From a virus: 30,438 bases of DNA. The notes beneath the pieces were generated by a model that was not told the origin of the DNA, did not search any database, and was given only the letters and a program-made list of their open reading frames with translations. The position numbers and the translations under genes were made by a program. Below, in pieces: positions 1 through 6,515 of the stretch (position 1 is its first letter; each line of letters begins with the position of its first letter). Location: the IMG/VR virus record IMGVR_UViG_3300032117_000111, positions 1-30,438 of that record; one strand, given 5' to 3'.

Positions 1-870
1 TGTTGTGCGGGCAAAAGCTGAAGTTGTTGCAGATTGTAGAACTGTCAAACTAGCTGGACTTACTACAGCCCAGTTACCAGCGCCACGACGTGTGCGTTGA
101 GCGATCAAGTTAGCAACACGATTGATCAAAACAGCCAATGCGGCATGTTCGTCACCAACGAATGTAGCAGTACCTGAAACGGTAGCTTGGTTGTATGTAT
201 ACTCAGTAGCAGCCAATGTAGACAGAGATAACAAGATCTCTTGATCAATCTCAGCTGTGATCTCTTGTGCAAGAGCAGCCATGATTTCGGCTTCTACATC
301 AATACCGTGCATAGCTTGTGCATCTTGTGCAGATTCAAATGTCCAACGAGCTTGTAACTTGCGTGTCTTTGCTTCAACAGCTTGTTTCAAGATTTGGATA
401 CTGATCTGCTTACCGCCTGTACCTTCCATAGTCGCTGTATTGTTACCAGTATAACCAGTAGCAGTAGTAGTGTTCTGTGGAACTGTAGAGTACGCTGTAG
501 CAATGGTGAATGGGCTTAACGCTTCTTGACCAGCTGTTACAGATGTTGCAGCTAAACTATTATCAGTCAATGACTGAGCATAGCGTACACGTAATGTGTG
601 GATTTGGGATACTGGGCCAGTCATTGGCTGTACACCAACCAACTCGTTAGCGATAACGGTTGGCATTACACGACGGATTACTGGGAGAATAACACGATTC
701 AAAGTAGCGATATTACCACTAGCTGTTGAACCACTTGTTGCGTTCTCTTTCAAATACTTGCGTGTATTTTCGAGGATTACTGCCATTGAATTGCGCTTTG
801 ATCCGCCTAAGCCTTCAAGCAACGCATCTTTGGTTTCGCCCCAACGGCTTTCTAATAAATCTTGTGACAT
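1..870 (-). CDS. 23: Major capsid protein gp23 (5' part; gene runs off the window)
   Basis: The main shell protein of the T4-type head. Reading from the ATG at 870, the frame is open for 290 codons to the window edge, so the C-terminal part is missing. Residues about 76-92 contain the GVQPMTGPVSQIHTLR segment, nearly identical to the GVQPMTGPTSQ-F-TLR block of T4 gp23. The first ~45 residues are a short charged propeptide. The ILE at 32-34 and LKE at 40-42 fit the (I/L)-x-E rule of the gp21 protease, so maturation cleavage after one of these is likely (inference). AAGGAG lies about 8 bases before the ATG. The gene follows scaffold gp22 by 27 bases, the usual T4 order. No late-promoter-like element was seen in this short gap, so expression may come from upstream. 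Confidence 0.95.
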   Translation of the reverse strand, partial: MSQDLLESRWGETKDALLEGLGGSKRNSMAVILENTRKYLKENATSGSTASGNIATLNRVILPVIRRVMPTVIANELVGVQPMTGPVSQIHTLRVRYAQSLTDNSLAATSVTAGQEALSPFTIATAYSTVPQNTTTATGYTGNNTATMEGTGGKQISIQILKQAVEAKTRKLQARWTFESAQDAQAMHGIDVEAEIMAALAQEITAEIDQEILLSLSTLAATEYTYNQATVSGTATFVGDEHAALAVLINRVANLIAQRTRRGAGNWAVVSPASLTVLQSATTSAFARTT

Positions 871-897
871 TTAAGTCTCCTTTTTCTAATTTCTTTT

Positions 898-1995
898 TTA
901 CAGCCCTGCCAAACGCTTTAAGTCGATGACATTGCTTTCGCTTTGCTCATCTTGCTCTTGGCTACGGGCAGATTTATCACCAGTTACTTCGGATAATGAT
1001 TCTGTAATTACTGGTTTAGTAGCTTTTACTGAACGATTTTCCAAAACGGCTGGAAGATACTTTTCGAATGCGTTTTTCAAACGAGGTGTTTGAACGCTTT
1101 CGAGTAAATTACGCATTACTTCTGCTTTCTCTTCGTTAAGAGGAGATAACAATTCATCCATTGTGCGTGAACGCTCATTGGACTCTTTAAGGATGCGTAC
1201 TTCACGTTCCTTGGATTCAACTAAGACAGTTGCCTTCTTAGCGAATTTGATGGCTTCAGCAATCTTCTGATCTTTCTGAGCAATAATGTCATGTAACTGA
1301 CGAACTTCCGCTTTCTCATTTAAATGAGTTGCGCCAAATTCTGCACTATATGCTTCAAAAATACGACGTCCAAAATTGTTCTCGCGAGCAACTTGGATAT
1401 CTTCTTTCAATTGACTGAGTTCAGCCTTGAGATGCTTAGTAACAGCACGTGTCATCTTGTCAGCAGATTCTTTTACAAATCGTGCTTTTAAGCCTTCTAA
1501 CTGTTGGCGAGCATTTGTAACTAAACGAACTTTAGTTTCAACTACATCACGCTTGTCAGCGGCAAATTCTTGGATTTCACGAGCTAACGCATGAACGATG
1601 AAACCTTCCAATTTCTGGAGGCCTTCGTTATGTGTTTTGCGGTCTTTACGCAATTCGCCAATTTCTTCTGCTAATTTAGAAACCATGAAGCTATTAAACT
1701 TCTGTGTGTCTTCTTTAATTTTGCGTTGGAATTTAACGCGATCTTCAGCAAGCGCAGCTTTTTCAGCTTTGATTTGTTGAACTTCGGCGATAAGACTTTC
1801 TGATACCATGCGATCAAGGGCTTCGACCATCACTGTTTTGTCATGCTCATAGCGTTGTGCAAACTCTTCGCGGAGTTCTGCACGTGCGGCTTCCTTGGCT
1901 TCAATTAACTTGGCTTCCCATGCTTCATTGATTTCTTGCTTTGCGTCCTCGGTAACCAGCTCACTATCTAATAACGGCTTTAGTGCGTCTAGCAT
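898..1995 (-). CDS. 22: Prohead core scaffolding protein gp22
   Basis: A 365-residue, highly charged, mostly helical protein with long coiled-coil-like stretches, placed between protease gp21 and capsid gp23 exactly as in T4. It forms the internal core on which gp23 assembles and is then degraded by gp21. (I/L)-x-E sites occur repeatedly and would serve this. T4 gp22 is shorter (269 residues). I chose the ATG at 1995 (MLDALKPL) because AAGGGA sits just upstream. The frame is open to a TTG at 2010, but that start would overlap gp21 by 14 bases and place the Shine-Dalgarno inside the gene. With the chosen start, only one base separates it from the gp21 stop codon. Identification rests on position and composition more than on close sequence recall. 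Confidence 0.85.
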   Translation of the reverse strand: MLDALKPLLDSELVTEDAKQEINEAWEAKLIEAKEAARAELREEFAQRYEHDKTVMVEALDRMVSESLIAEVQQIKAEKAALAEDRVKFQRKIKEDTQKFNSFMVSKLAEEIGELRKDRKTHNEGLQKLEGFIVHALAREIQEFAADKRDVVETKVRLVTNARQQLEGLKARFVKESADKMTRAVTKHLKAELSQLKEDIQVARENNFGRRIFEAYSAEFGATHLNEKAEVRQLHDIIAQKDQKIAEAIKFAKKATVLVESKEREVRILKESNERSRTMDELLSPLNEEKAEVMRNLLESVQTPRLKNAFEKYLPAVLENRSVKATKPVITESLSEVTGDKSARSQEQDEQSESNVIDLKRLAGL

Positions 1996-1996
1996 T

Positions 1997-2650
1997 TTAT
2001 TTCCCTTCAATCTTAAGACTACGTATTAAACGAATTACTTCGCTTTGTACGTATCTTTGTGCTTTATTGCTCTTAGCTGGATCCTTATACATATCCAATA
2101 AGCGTTGTCCGCCGGCATGATTTAACAAACCTTCGTAAATTGCTGTTGGGTAAGCATTTGGAGCACTTGGCTGAGCAACTACATCAACAGTAACTATTTC
2201 AAAGTCACTGACGTGTCCATTAGCGTCGTTTACATTTCCTGATCCACGACTACTAACACCTAGTTTCACACCGCTGTCTAACATAGTCTTAACTAGTTGA
2301 CCCATTGGTGTAGGTAATATCTTTAACTTGCCATAACCGCAAGGACCATCCATCCACATATTTTCAATCATATGTGAAACGCGATCTAAATTAATTTTCA
2401 AATCATCTGGATGGTCTACTTCACCTAATACAGAATGACCTGTTTTGATTTGTTCGTTGATAGTGCCTACTGCTTTAGCAATTTCATGTACCGGATATAC
2501 ACGCTCGTTAGCGTTTCTAACGCCACCCTCGATGCAAATACCCTTCATATAAAGAGTCTTGCCGGATCCATCCGCAGCTTCCTCAGACTCTAATACTACT
2601 CGAGCCTGAGTAAAGCTAAGATGTTCCTTGAGATAAGTGTTGCGAGCCAT
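1997..2650 (-). CDS. 21: Prohead maturation protease gp21
   Basis: A 217-residue serine protease of the T4 gp21 type, which cleaves scaffold, core and capsid proteins inside the prohead and then itself. Diagnostic blocks are RNANERVYP near residues 45-53, GEVDHPDD near 76-83 with the likely catalytic histidine, and GVSSRGSG near 130-137 with the likely catalytic serine. The length is close to T4 gp21 (212 residues). It lies between the gp67-like core protein and gp22, and its ATG is 9 bases after the upstream stop codon. The ribosome-binding site is weak, so coupled translation with the upstream gene is likely. Confidence 0.93.
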   Translation of the reverse strand: MARNTYLKEHLSFTQARVVLESEEAADGSGKTLYMKGICIEGGVRNANERVYPVHEIAKAVGTINEQIKTGHSVLGEVDHPDDLKINLDRVSHMIENMWMDGPCGYGKLKILPTPMGQLVKTMLDSGVKLGVSSRGSGNVNDANGHVSDFEIVTVDVVAQPSAPNAYPTAIYEGLLNHAGGQRLLDMYKDPAKSNKAQRYVQSEVIRLIRSLKIEGK

Positions 2651-2659
2651 ATCTATGGA

Positions 2660-3610
2660 TTAACCTTTTGGAAAAGGTGTGCGTGTGTTAACACCAGTTG
2701 CTTGGGCCAAATGTGGCTTAGTTGCTGGTTCTTGCTTGCTACCGTCTTTTGCTGGGACGTTTTTAAACTTGTTTGCGCCTGGAAGATCGCCACGACCTTT
2801 GTCAGCATAACTTGTTGGAGCTTTGTAAGCGGATGTGCCATCTGGATTAGCTTCGGCAGCTACATTGCGTACTGGAGCACCTTGCATTCCGGCTGCGCCA
2901 GAATTGAAAGCTGTTGTTGAACGCTTGTTTACAAAACTTGGCTCTGTTGTTTCTGGTTTTGGAGCTGCTTGTAAGCTAATATTTTCGCTCATCGGCACAT
3001 CTTGGAATTCAGATGTATCATCATCCATATAAGCGTCGCCGCCTACTTCACCGTCAACTGGCTCCATATCGAAACCATCTTCGTCGCCATCAACTTCTGC
3101 TTCGTCGCCCATAAGAGCTTCAAATTCAGCCATTAATTCGTCTAATTTATCTTCTAAATCAACAACGCGATCTTCGATATCTTCTTCGCCATCATGTCCA
3201 GCTTCGATATCGTGTGTTAAATCTTCGCCATCTTCTTCTGCTTCGTCGTCGAATTCTGCTGTAGACTCTTCTTCGCCTTCTTGCATTCCTTCTTCTTCTG
3301 TTTCAACTTCGCGCATTAAATCTTGGCTAGCTGACCCGGAAGTTTCGCCCATATCTTCTTCAATAGACTCTTCTTCTTCTTCCATACCTTCGTCAGCACG
3401 ATCTTTCTTGTCATCATACTCGATGTCTTTAGCAACTTTTTTACCTGCTTTTTCAGCGTGATCGTCTTCTTCAGCATCAGACTCTTCGTTCATTAAATTC
3501 TCATAGATTTCGCGTGATTTCTCAACTACGATATCATGGAATAATTCTTTGGCTTTCGCCTCTTCATCGTTAATTACATATTCAATTAACTGTTCAAATT
3601 TCGATGTCAT
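2660..3610 (-). CDS. 67: Acidic prohead core protein, gp67-like (enlarged)
   Basis: A 316-residue, extremely acidic protein. The first ~45 residues (FEQLIEYVINDEEAKAKELF...) match the pattern of the T4 gp67 N-terminus (MEGLIEAIKSNDLVAARKLF), and an Asp/Glu-rich stretch follows as in T4. T4 gp67 has only 80 residues. Here the acidic part runs to about residue 200 and is followed by a Gly/Ala/Pro/Lys-rich C-terminal region of ~100 residues not found in T4. The role is minor core protein of the prohead, probably cleaved by gp21. It lies between the portal side and gp21 as in T4. AAAGGAG precedes the ATG. A TAAATA element ~30 bases upstream could give its own late transcript. The family call rests mainly on the N-terminus and gene order. 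Confidence 0.72.
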   Translation of the reverse strand: MTSKFEQLIEYVINDEEAKAKELFHDIVVEKSREIYENLMNEESDAEEDDHAEKAGKKVAKDIEYDDKKDRADEGMEEEEESIEEDMGETSGSASQDLMREVETEEEGMQEGEEESTAEFDDEAEEDGEDLTHDIEAGHDGEEDIEDRVVDLEDKLDELMAEFEALMGDEAEVDGDEDGFDMEPVDGEVGGDAYMDDDTSEFQDVPMSENISLQAAPKPETTEPSFVNKRSTTAFNSGAAGMQGAPVRNVAAEANPDGTSAYKAPTSYADKGRGDLPGANKFKNVPAKDGSKQEPATKPHLAQATGVNTRTPFPKG

Positions 3611-3640
3611 TTAATTCTCCTTTAGAATGGCTCGTAAATT

Positions 3641-3648
3641 TATTTACT
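3641..3648 (-). promoter_or_regulatory. Late-promoter-like element (AGTAAATA) before gp67-like gene
   Basis: On the minus strand AGTAAATA lies 30 bases upstream of the gp67-like start codon, in the 97-base gap between two genes. It shares the TAAATA core of the T4 late consensus TATAAATA but not its first bases. It also sits inside the palindrome GTAAATAAATTTAC, so chance AT-richness is possible. Confidence 0.3.
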
Positions 3649-3695
3649 AAAGAAGATTAATATTAGTGTATTATGGGGAGAAATATGGGTATTTT

Positions 3696-3713
3696 ATGTA
3701 ATTTTTATTACAT
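3696..3713 (-). terminator. Hairpin at the end of the 72-residue gene
   Basis: ATGTAAT-TTTT-ATTACAT is a perfect 7-bp inverted repeat with a 4-base loop, and it contains the stop codon of the small gene at 3708-3926. It is AT-only except for one pair and lacks a clear U-tract on the minus strand, so it may be an mRNA 3' stabiliser or a processing site rather than a true terminator. Confidence 0.25.
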
Positions 3714-3926
3714 TGCTGGCTCAGGGGCCGGCGCATACTGCATTTGAATATATTTTAATTTATCTTTAAATTCTATTTCACGAAGCTCGTTCATTTGGCG
3801 TAACTTGCGAATTTGTTTTAAAGTAAGACGAGTTTTACGCAACTGACCCATTTGAGGTTGGGTGTTGTCATTGGATAAATCCTGATATGGCTCAGGACTT
3901 TTCTCGTAAATTTCATTTAAAATCAT
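3708..3926 (-). CDS. Small basic protein of unknown function between gp20 and gp67
   Basis: A 72-residue protein that I do not recognise by family. It has a short acidic/polar N-terminus, then a strongly basic helical stretch (RKTRLTLKQIRKLRQMNELR, about residues 30-49), and ends in a Pro/Ala-rich tail. It sits where T4 has head-core genes between portal and protease, so a role in head assembly is likely by context only. It has no Shine-Dalgarno. Instead a CTAAATA late-promoter-like element ends 7 bases before the ATG, predicting a nearly leaderless transcript. Gene 29 bases downstream of the portal stop codon, same strand. Confidence 0.7.
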   Translation of the reverse strand: MILNEIYEKSPEPYQDLSNDNTQPQMGQLRKTRLTLKQIRKLRQMNELREIEFKDKLKYIQMQYAPAPEPAM

Positions 3927-3933
3927 AGTATAG

Positions 3934-3941
3934 TATTTAGC
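3934..3941 (-). promoter_or_regulatory. Late-promoter-like element (GCTAAATA), 7 bases from ATG
   Basis: Minus-strand GCTAAATA followed by CTATACT and then the ATG at 3926. It matches 6 of 8 positions of the T4 late consensus TATAAATA. If initiation is 6 bases past the element, as in T4, the mRNA starts within 1-2 bases of the start codon. Confidence 0.45.
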
Positions 3942-3955
3942 TGACTTGGTTAGGA

Positions 3956-5773
3956 TTAAGCGCCAGCGCCACCAGCGGCTGGGCTACCTGCCGACCCGCC
4001 AGGAACTGTTGTAGGCATTGGGCCAGCACCTGCTCCGCCATCAGCTTCTGCGGTTCCTAATCCAGAATCTGCTATTTCTTGGCCAGTTTCAATATCAGCA
4101 TCCATGCCAGCTGGAGTTACACCAACAGAGCGTAAATCTTGACCTGATGTATTATTAAGAGATGCTAAATCGCGTTCTTCTTTCCACAATGTTTCATTTT
4201 CAAGTACTTCTTCATCAGTTAACCCTAAGTAGCGTTTAAGTAAAAAGCGTTTACTCATATATGGTAATGGCTCAATAGCTGTAAAGGTTGCTACACGAGC
4301 TGTGTCTAATTCTGATTGACGATAGCTAGCAAAATTTTGTGGTTCTGTTAAACGAATATTAAAGATTCCACTGTCAATACTAAAGCCTCTCCAGCGTAAA
4401 AATAGCTTAAATTCGTCATCTAACTTCTGCATAATCAGCTTTTGTAAGCGTTCACAGTACTTGTTAAAGCGGAATTCTTGGATTAATGCTGTGCCTACTT
4501 TACCATCATTCATTGCGGCTCCAGAATCGTCTGGTCCTGTTGGCAAATAGCTACTTGGCACACGCAATCCGCGGGCCATTTTGTTATTAAAATATTTTAA
4601 ATCGTCAATTTCGCCAAGGTTTTGACCGCCTGGAAGCACTTCAACAGAGCTACCACGGCCTTCACTTGTTTGTGGGAAGAAGTAATCTTCGTTAACACTT
4701 AATGGATTATAGGATGCGTCCATCATGTTAGCGCCGCCGCCCGTTACAGTAGGAATTCTGCGCTGATGCATCTCATTTTTAACACGCTCAACAAAGGCCA
4801 TAGCCATATGACTTGGCATATTACCTACATCGATTTTAAATAAACGTCGTTCTGGAGCTCTTTGTACACGATAAATGAGTACAGAATCTTCTAATAATTC
4901 TTTTTGTTTGTAAACTTTATAAATGTTTTCTAAAATACTTTGTCCGAATGGCCAAAAGTAATCTAAACCTTCATTTAAACTTAAATGTACAACGTGTTTG
5001 GCGTCGATACATGATTCATTCATAGCTTGAGTAAAGCGCCCAGTGCCGCCACCGCCACCACCGCCACCTCCGTTTGGAGCGTTATAGTTATTACCAGTAG
5101 TAACAGATCCAGTTGAACGGCTCACATAATAGTCTGACGTTGTTTTAGACGCCATAGACATATTTTGAAAATTAGGATTAATGTCACGAATAATATATTG
5201 TTCAGGGCGTTTGCCTTCTGACTCGTTAACAATAATACGAGCTACTTTAATCATATCAATCCAGTACATTTCAAATGTTTCTGGATCGCGAACAAATACT
5301 TGATCGCCATACTTAATAGTATTACGGAATAATTTAAAAATACGCTGATCTAATTTATTAAGTTTAGTCCATTGTATTAATTGTTTTTTAATAATTTCAA
5401 TTTCATGATCAGTTGGCTGATCTGTAAAATCAATATCAAAAGGTGTACTGTTATCTAAGTTTGCTTGTGTACTAAATTCAGCAATAATATCTAAGCAAGC
5501 GTTTACTTCAGAATCACAGTCCATATTTTCATATTGATTGTAACGCTCTAAACGATTAGGATGTCCTGAATAAACTTCAGGAAGACGGCTTGCGTAATTA
5601 CGAAACGCAAATTCATTTCTTGTGCCACTTTCAAAATCAGAACCAGGACGATTGTATCCAGGAAGCCCAAAATTGTTTTTACCAGAAATTGGACTTAATT
5701 GCCCTAGTTGGTTTGTGTCTGCGATTTTGAAATACTTACGCCAGCCCTGGCGGCTATTACCGTTAGTTGCCAT
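3956..5773 (-). CDS. 20: Portal vertex protein gp20
   Basis: A 605-residue dodecameric portal protein at the head vertex, through which DNA is packaged and ejected and on which the prohead core starts. The sequence has the gp20 signature in order: an N-terminal RLPEVYSGHPNRLERY block (~63-79), YEN-MDCDSEV-ACLDIIAEF (~81-100), the KYGDQVFVRD region (~154-163), and the conserved C-terminal half with VLPGGQNLGEIDDLKYF and LRVPSSYL. T4 gp20 has 524 residues. The extra length is mostly a disordered Gly/Asn/Ser loop at ~205-250, including nine consecutive glycines (235-243), and a Gly/Ala/Pro-rich tail. AAAGG lies before the ATG. Its first 11 bases overlap the end of the homing endonuclease upstream. 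Confidence 0.95.
   Translation of the reverse strand: MATNGNSRQGWRKYFKIADTNQLGQLSPISGKNNFGLPGYNRPGSDFESGTRNEFAFRNYASRLPEVYSGHPNRLERYNQYENMDCDSEVNACLDIIAEFSTQANLDNSTPFDIDFTDQPTDHEIEIIKKQLIQWTKLNKLDQRIFKLFRNTIKYGDQVFVRDPETFEMYWIDMIKVARIIVNESEGKRPEQYIIRDINPNFQNMSMASKTTSDYYVSRSTGSVTTGNNYNAPNGGGGGGGGGTGRFTQAMNESCIDAKHVVHLSLNEGLDYFWPFGQSILENIYKVYKQKELLEDSVLIYRVQRAPERRLFKIDVGNMPSHMAMAFVERVKNEMHQRRIPTVTGGGANMMDASYNPLSVNEDYFFPQTSEGRGSSVEVLPGGQNLGEIDDLKYFNNKMARGLRVPSSYLPTGPDDSGAAMNDGKVGTALIQEFRFNKYCERLQKLIMQKLDDEFKLFLRWRGFSIDSGIFNIRLTEPQNFASYRQSELDTARVATFTAIEPLPYMSKRFLLKRYLGLTDEEVLENETLWKEERDLASLNNTSGQDLRSVGVTPAGMDADIETGQEIADSGLGTAEADGGAGAGPMPTTVPGGSAGSPAAGGAGA
5045..5071 (-). repeat. Poly-glycine tract in the portal gene
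   Basis: Nine consecutive glycine codons (portal residues 235-243) using GGC, GGT and GGA. Mixed codon use argues for selection on the protein rather than recent slippage. The sense strand carries many GG pairs and could in principle fold as a G-quadruplex. Confidence 0.8.
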
Positions 5774-6497
5774 TATTTGTTACCTTTAGTTTAGAAGCTC
5801 TACGAGCTTCTATTGTTTTTCTATACGATGCTTGTCTTTTAGCAATAGTTTCAGAACTTAGTTTTTTACCATACATACCATTATTTTTTCCGCTTGCAGC
5901 TTTTTTCTTTTTCTCTCGTCTATCAGTAGCAAGCGTTGGATCTTGTTCTTCTGCTTTGCGTCGTTTTTCTATGGTAGCATTGAATGAGGCTGTTCTTTTT
6001 TCTATTGTTTGTTTGCTTAACTTGCTACCAGTCAAGGATGTTGCTATTTTATCTCGAGTTTTTTGAAGCACAACGTGCCCTGTAAGAGTTTTGGCAATTT
6101 TATCTGCTACTTCTTTACTTGTAGTGCCTTTATAATTTTTGCGTTGTTCTTCGGTGCGAATCTTGCCTCTATTTTTATTGCTTATTGCTTGTTTAGCTTC
6201 TTCGCTATGCTTCCAACCAGCAAAACAAGCCCACTGATTAATTTTAACATTATCTAAAATACCGCCGTCAATTTTGCGGCCGTGCTTTGTAATTAATTCT
6301 TTTTCAAATTCTTTAGCTTCTTCGTTTGTTAAATTATCTTTAATAATAACTCTACGGTCTAACGGTGGTAACACTATTTTATGTTTGCTGTTAATACGGT
6401 TGTTTTTACCTTTACCAATATAATAAGGAACGTTATCCTTAGTCAAATATTGGTAGACATAGTAGTTACGCCCGTTTTTGCCGTCATTAATTGCCAT
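5763..6497 (-). CDS. Free-standing GIY-YIG homing endonuclease upstream of gp20
   Basis: A 244-residue GIY-YIG nuclease of the Seg / intron-endonuclease type. The catalytic module is at residues ~12-75: YYVYQYL, then YYIGKGK, an Asn/Arg-containing middle and EEAKEFEKELITKHG, which should hold the catalytic glutamate. Three NUMOD3-like DNA-binding repeats follow (HSEEAKQAISNKNRGK ~97-112; TRDKIATSLTGSKLS; GKNNGMYGKKLSSETIAKRQ). It ends in a Lys/Arg-rich tail. Its last codons overlap the portal start by 11 bases, so it lies in the junction between the tape-measure-like genes and the head genes without disrupting either. It probably cuts a phage lacking the insertion near the gp20 start and spreads by repair (inference). 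A CTAAATA element 7 bases before its ATG would make it late-expressed. Confidence 0.88.
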   Translation of the reverse strand: MAINDGKNGRNYYVYQYLTKDNVPYYIGKGKNNRINSKHKIVLPPLDRRVIIKDNLTNEEAKEFEKELITKHGRKIDGGILDNVKINQWACFAGWKHSEEAKQAISNKNRGKIRTEEQRKNYKGTTSKEVADKIAKTLTGHVVLQKTRDKIATSLTGSKLSKQTIEKRTASFNATIEKRRKAEEQDPTLATDRREKKKKAASGKNNGMYGKKLSSETIAKRQASYRKTIEARRASKLKVTNNGN

Positions 6498-6504
6498 AGT
6501 TTTA

Positions 6505-6512
6505 TATTTAGT
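6505..6512 (-). promoter_or_regulatory. Late-promoter-like element (ACTAAATA), 7 bases from ATG
   Basis: Minus-strand ACTAAATA followed by TAAAACT and then the ATG at 6497, in the 18-base gap after the lysozyme-bearing tape-measure-like gene. It has the same spacing and TAAATA core as the element before the 72-residue gene. There is no Shine-Dalgarno between it and the start. Confidence 0.42.
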
Positions 6513-6515
6513 TGT

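Noticed and set aside
1996-2010. Alternative TTG start of gp22 at 2010.
   Set aside because: It would overlap gp21 and put the AAGGGA ribosome-binding site inside the gene; the ATG at 1995 is well placed.
2620-2920. 99-codon plus-strand frame opposite the gp67-like gene end.
   Set aside because: Cys/Trp-rich antisense of a low-complexity region with no ribosome-binding site; the minus-strand gene explains the sequence.
5755-6497. The homing endonuclease and the portal both begin ATGGCAA-TAA-G, suggesting a duplicated gene start.
   Set aside because: Several other genes here start with ATGGCA, and the similarity fades after about 12 bases, so it is within chance.
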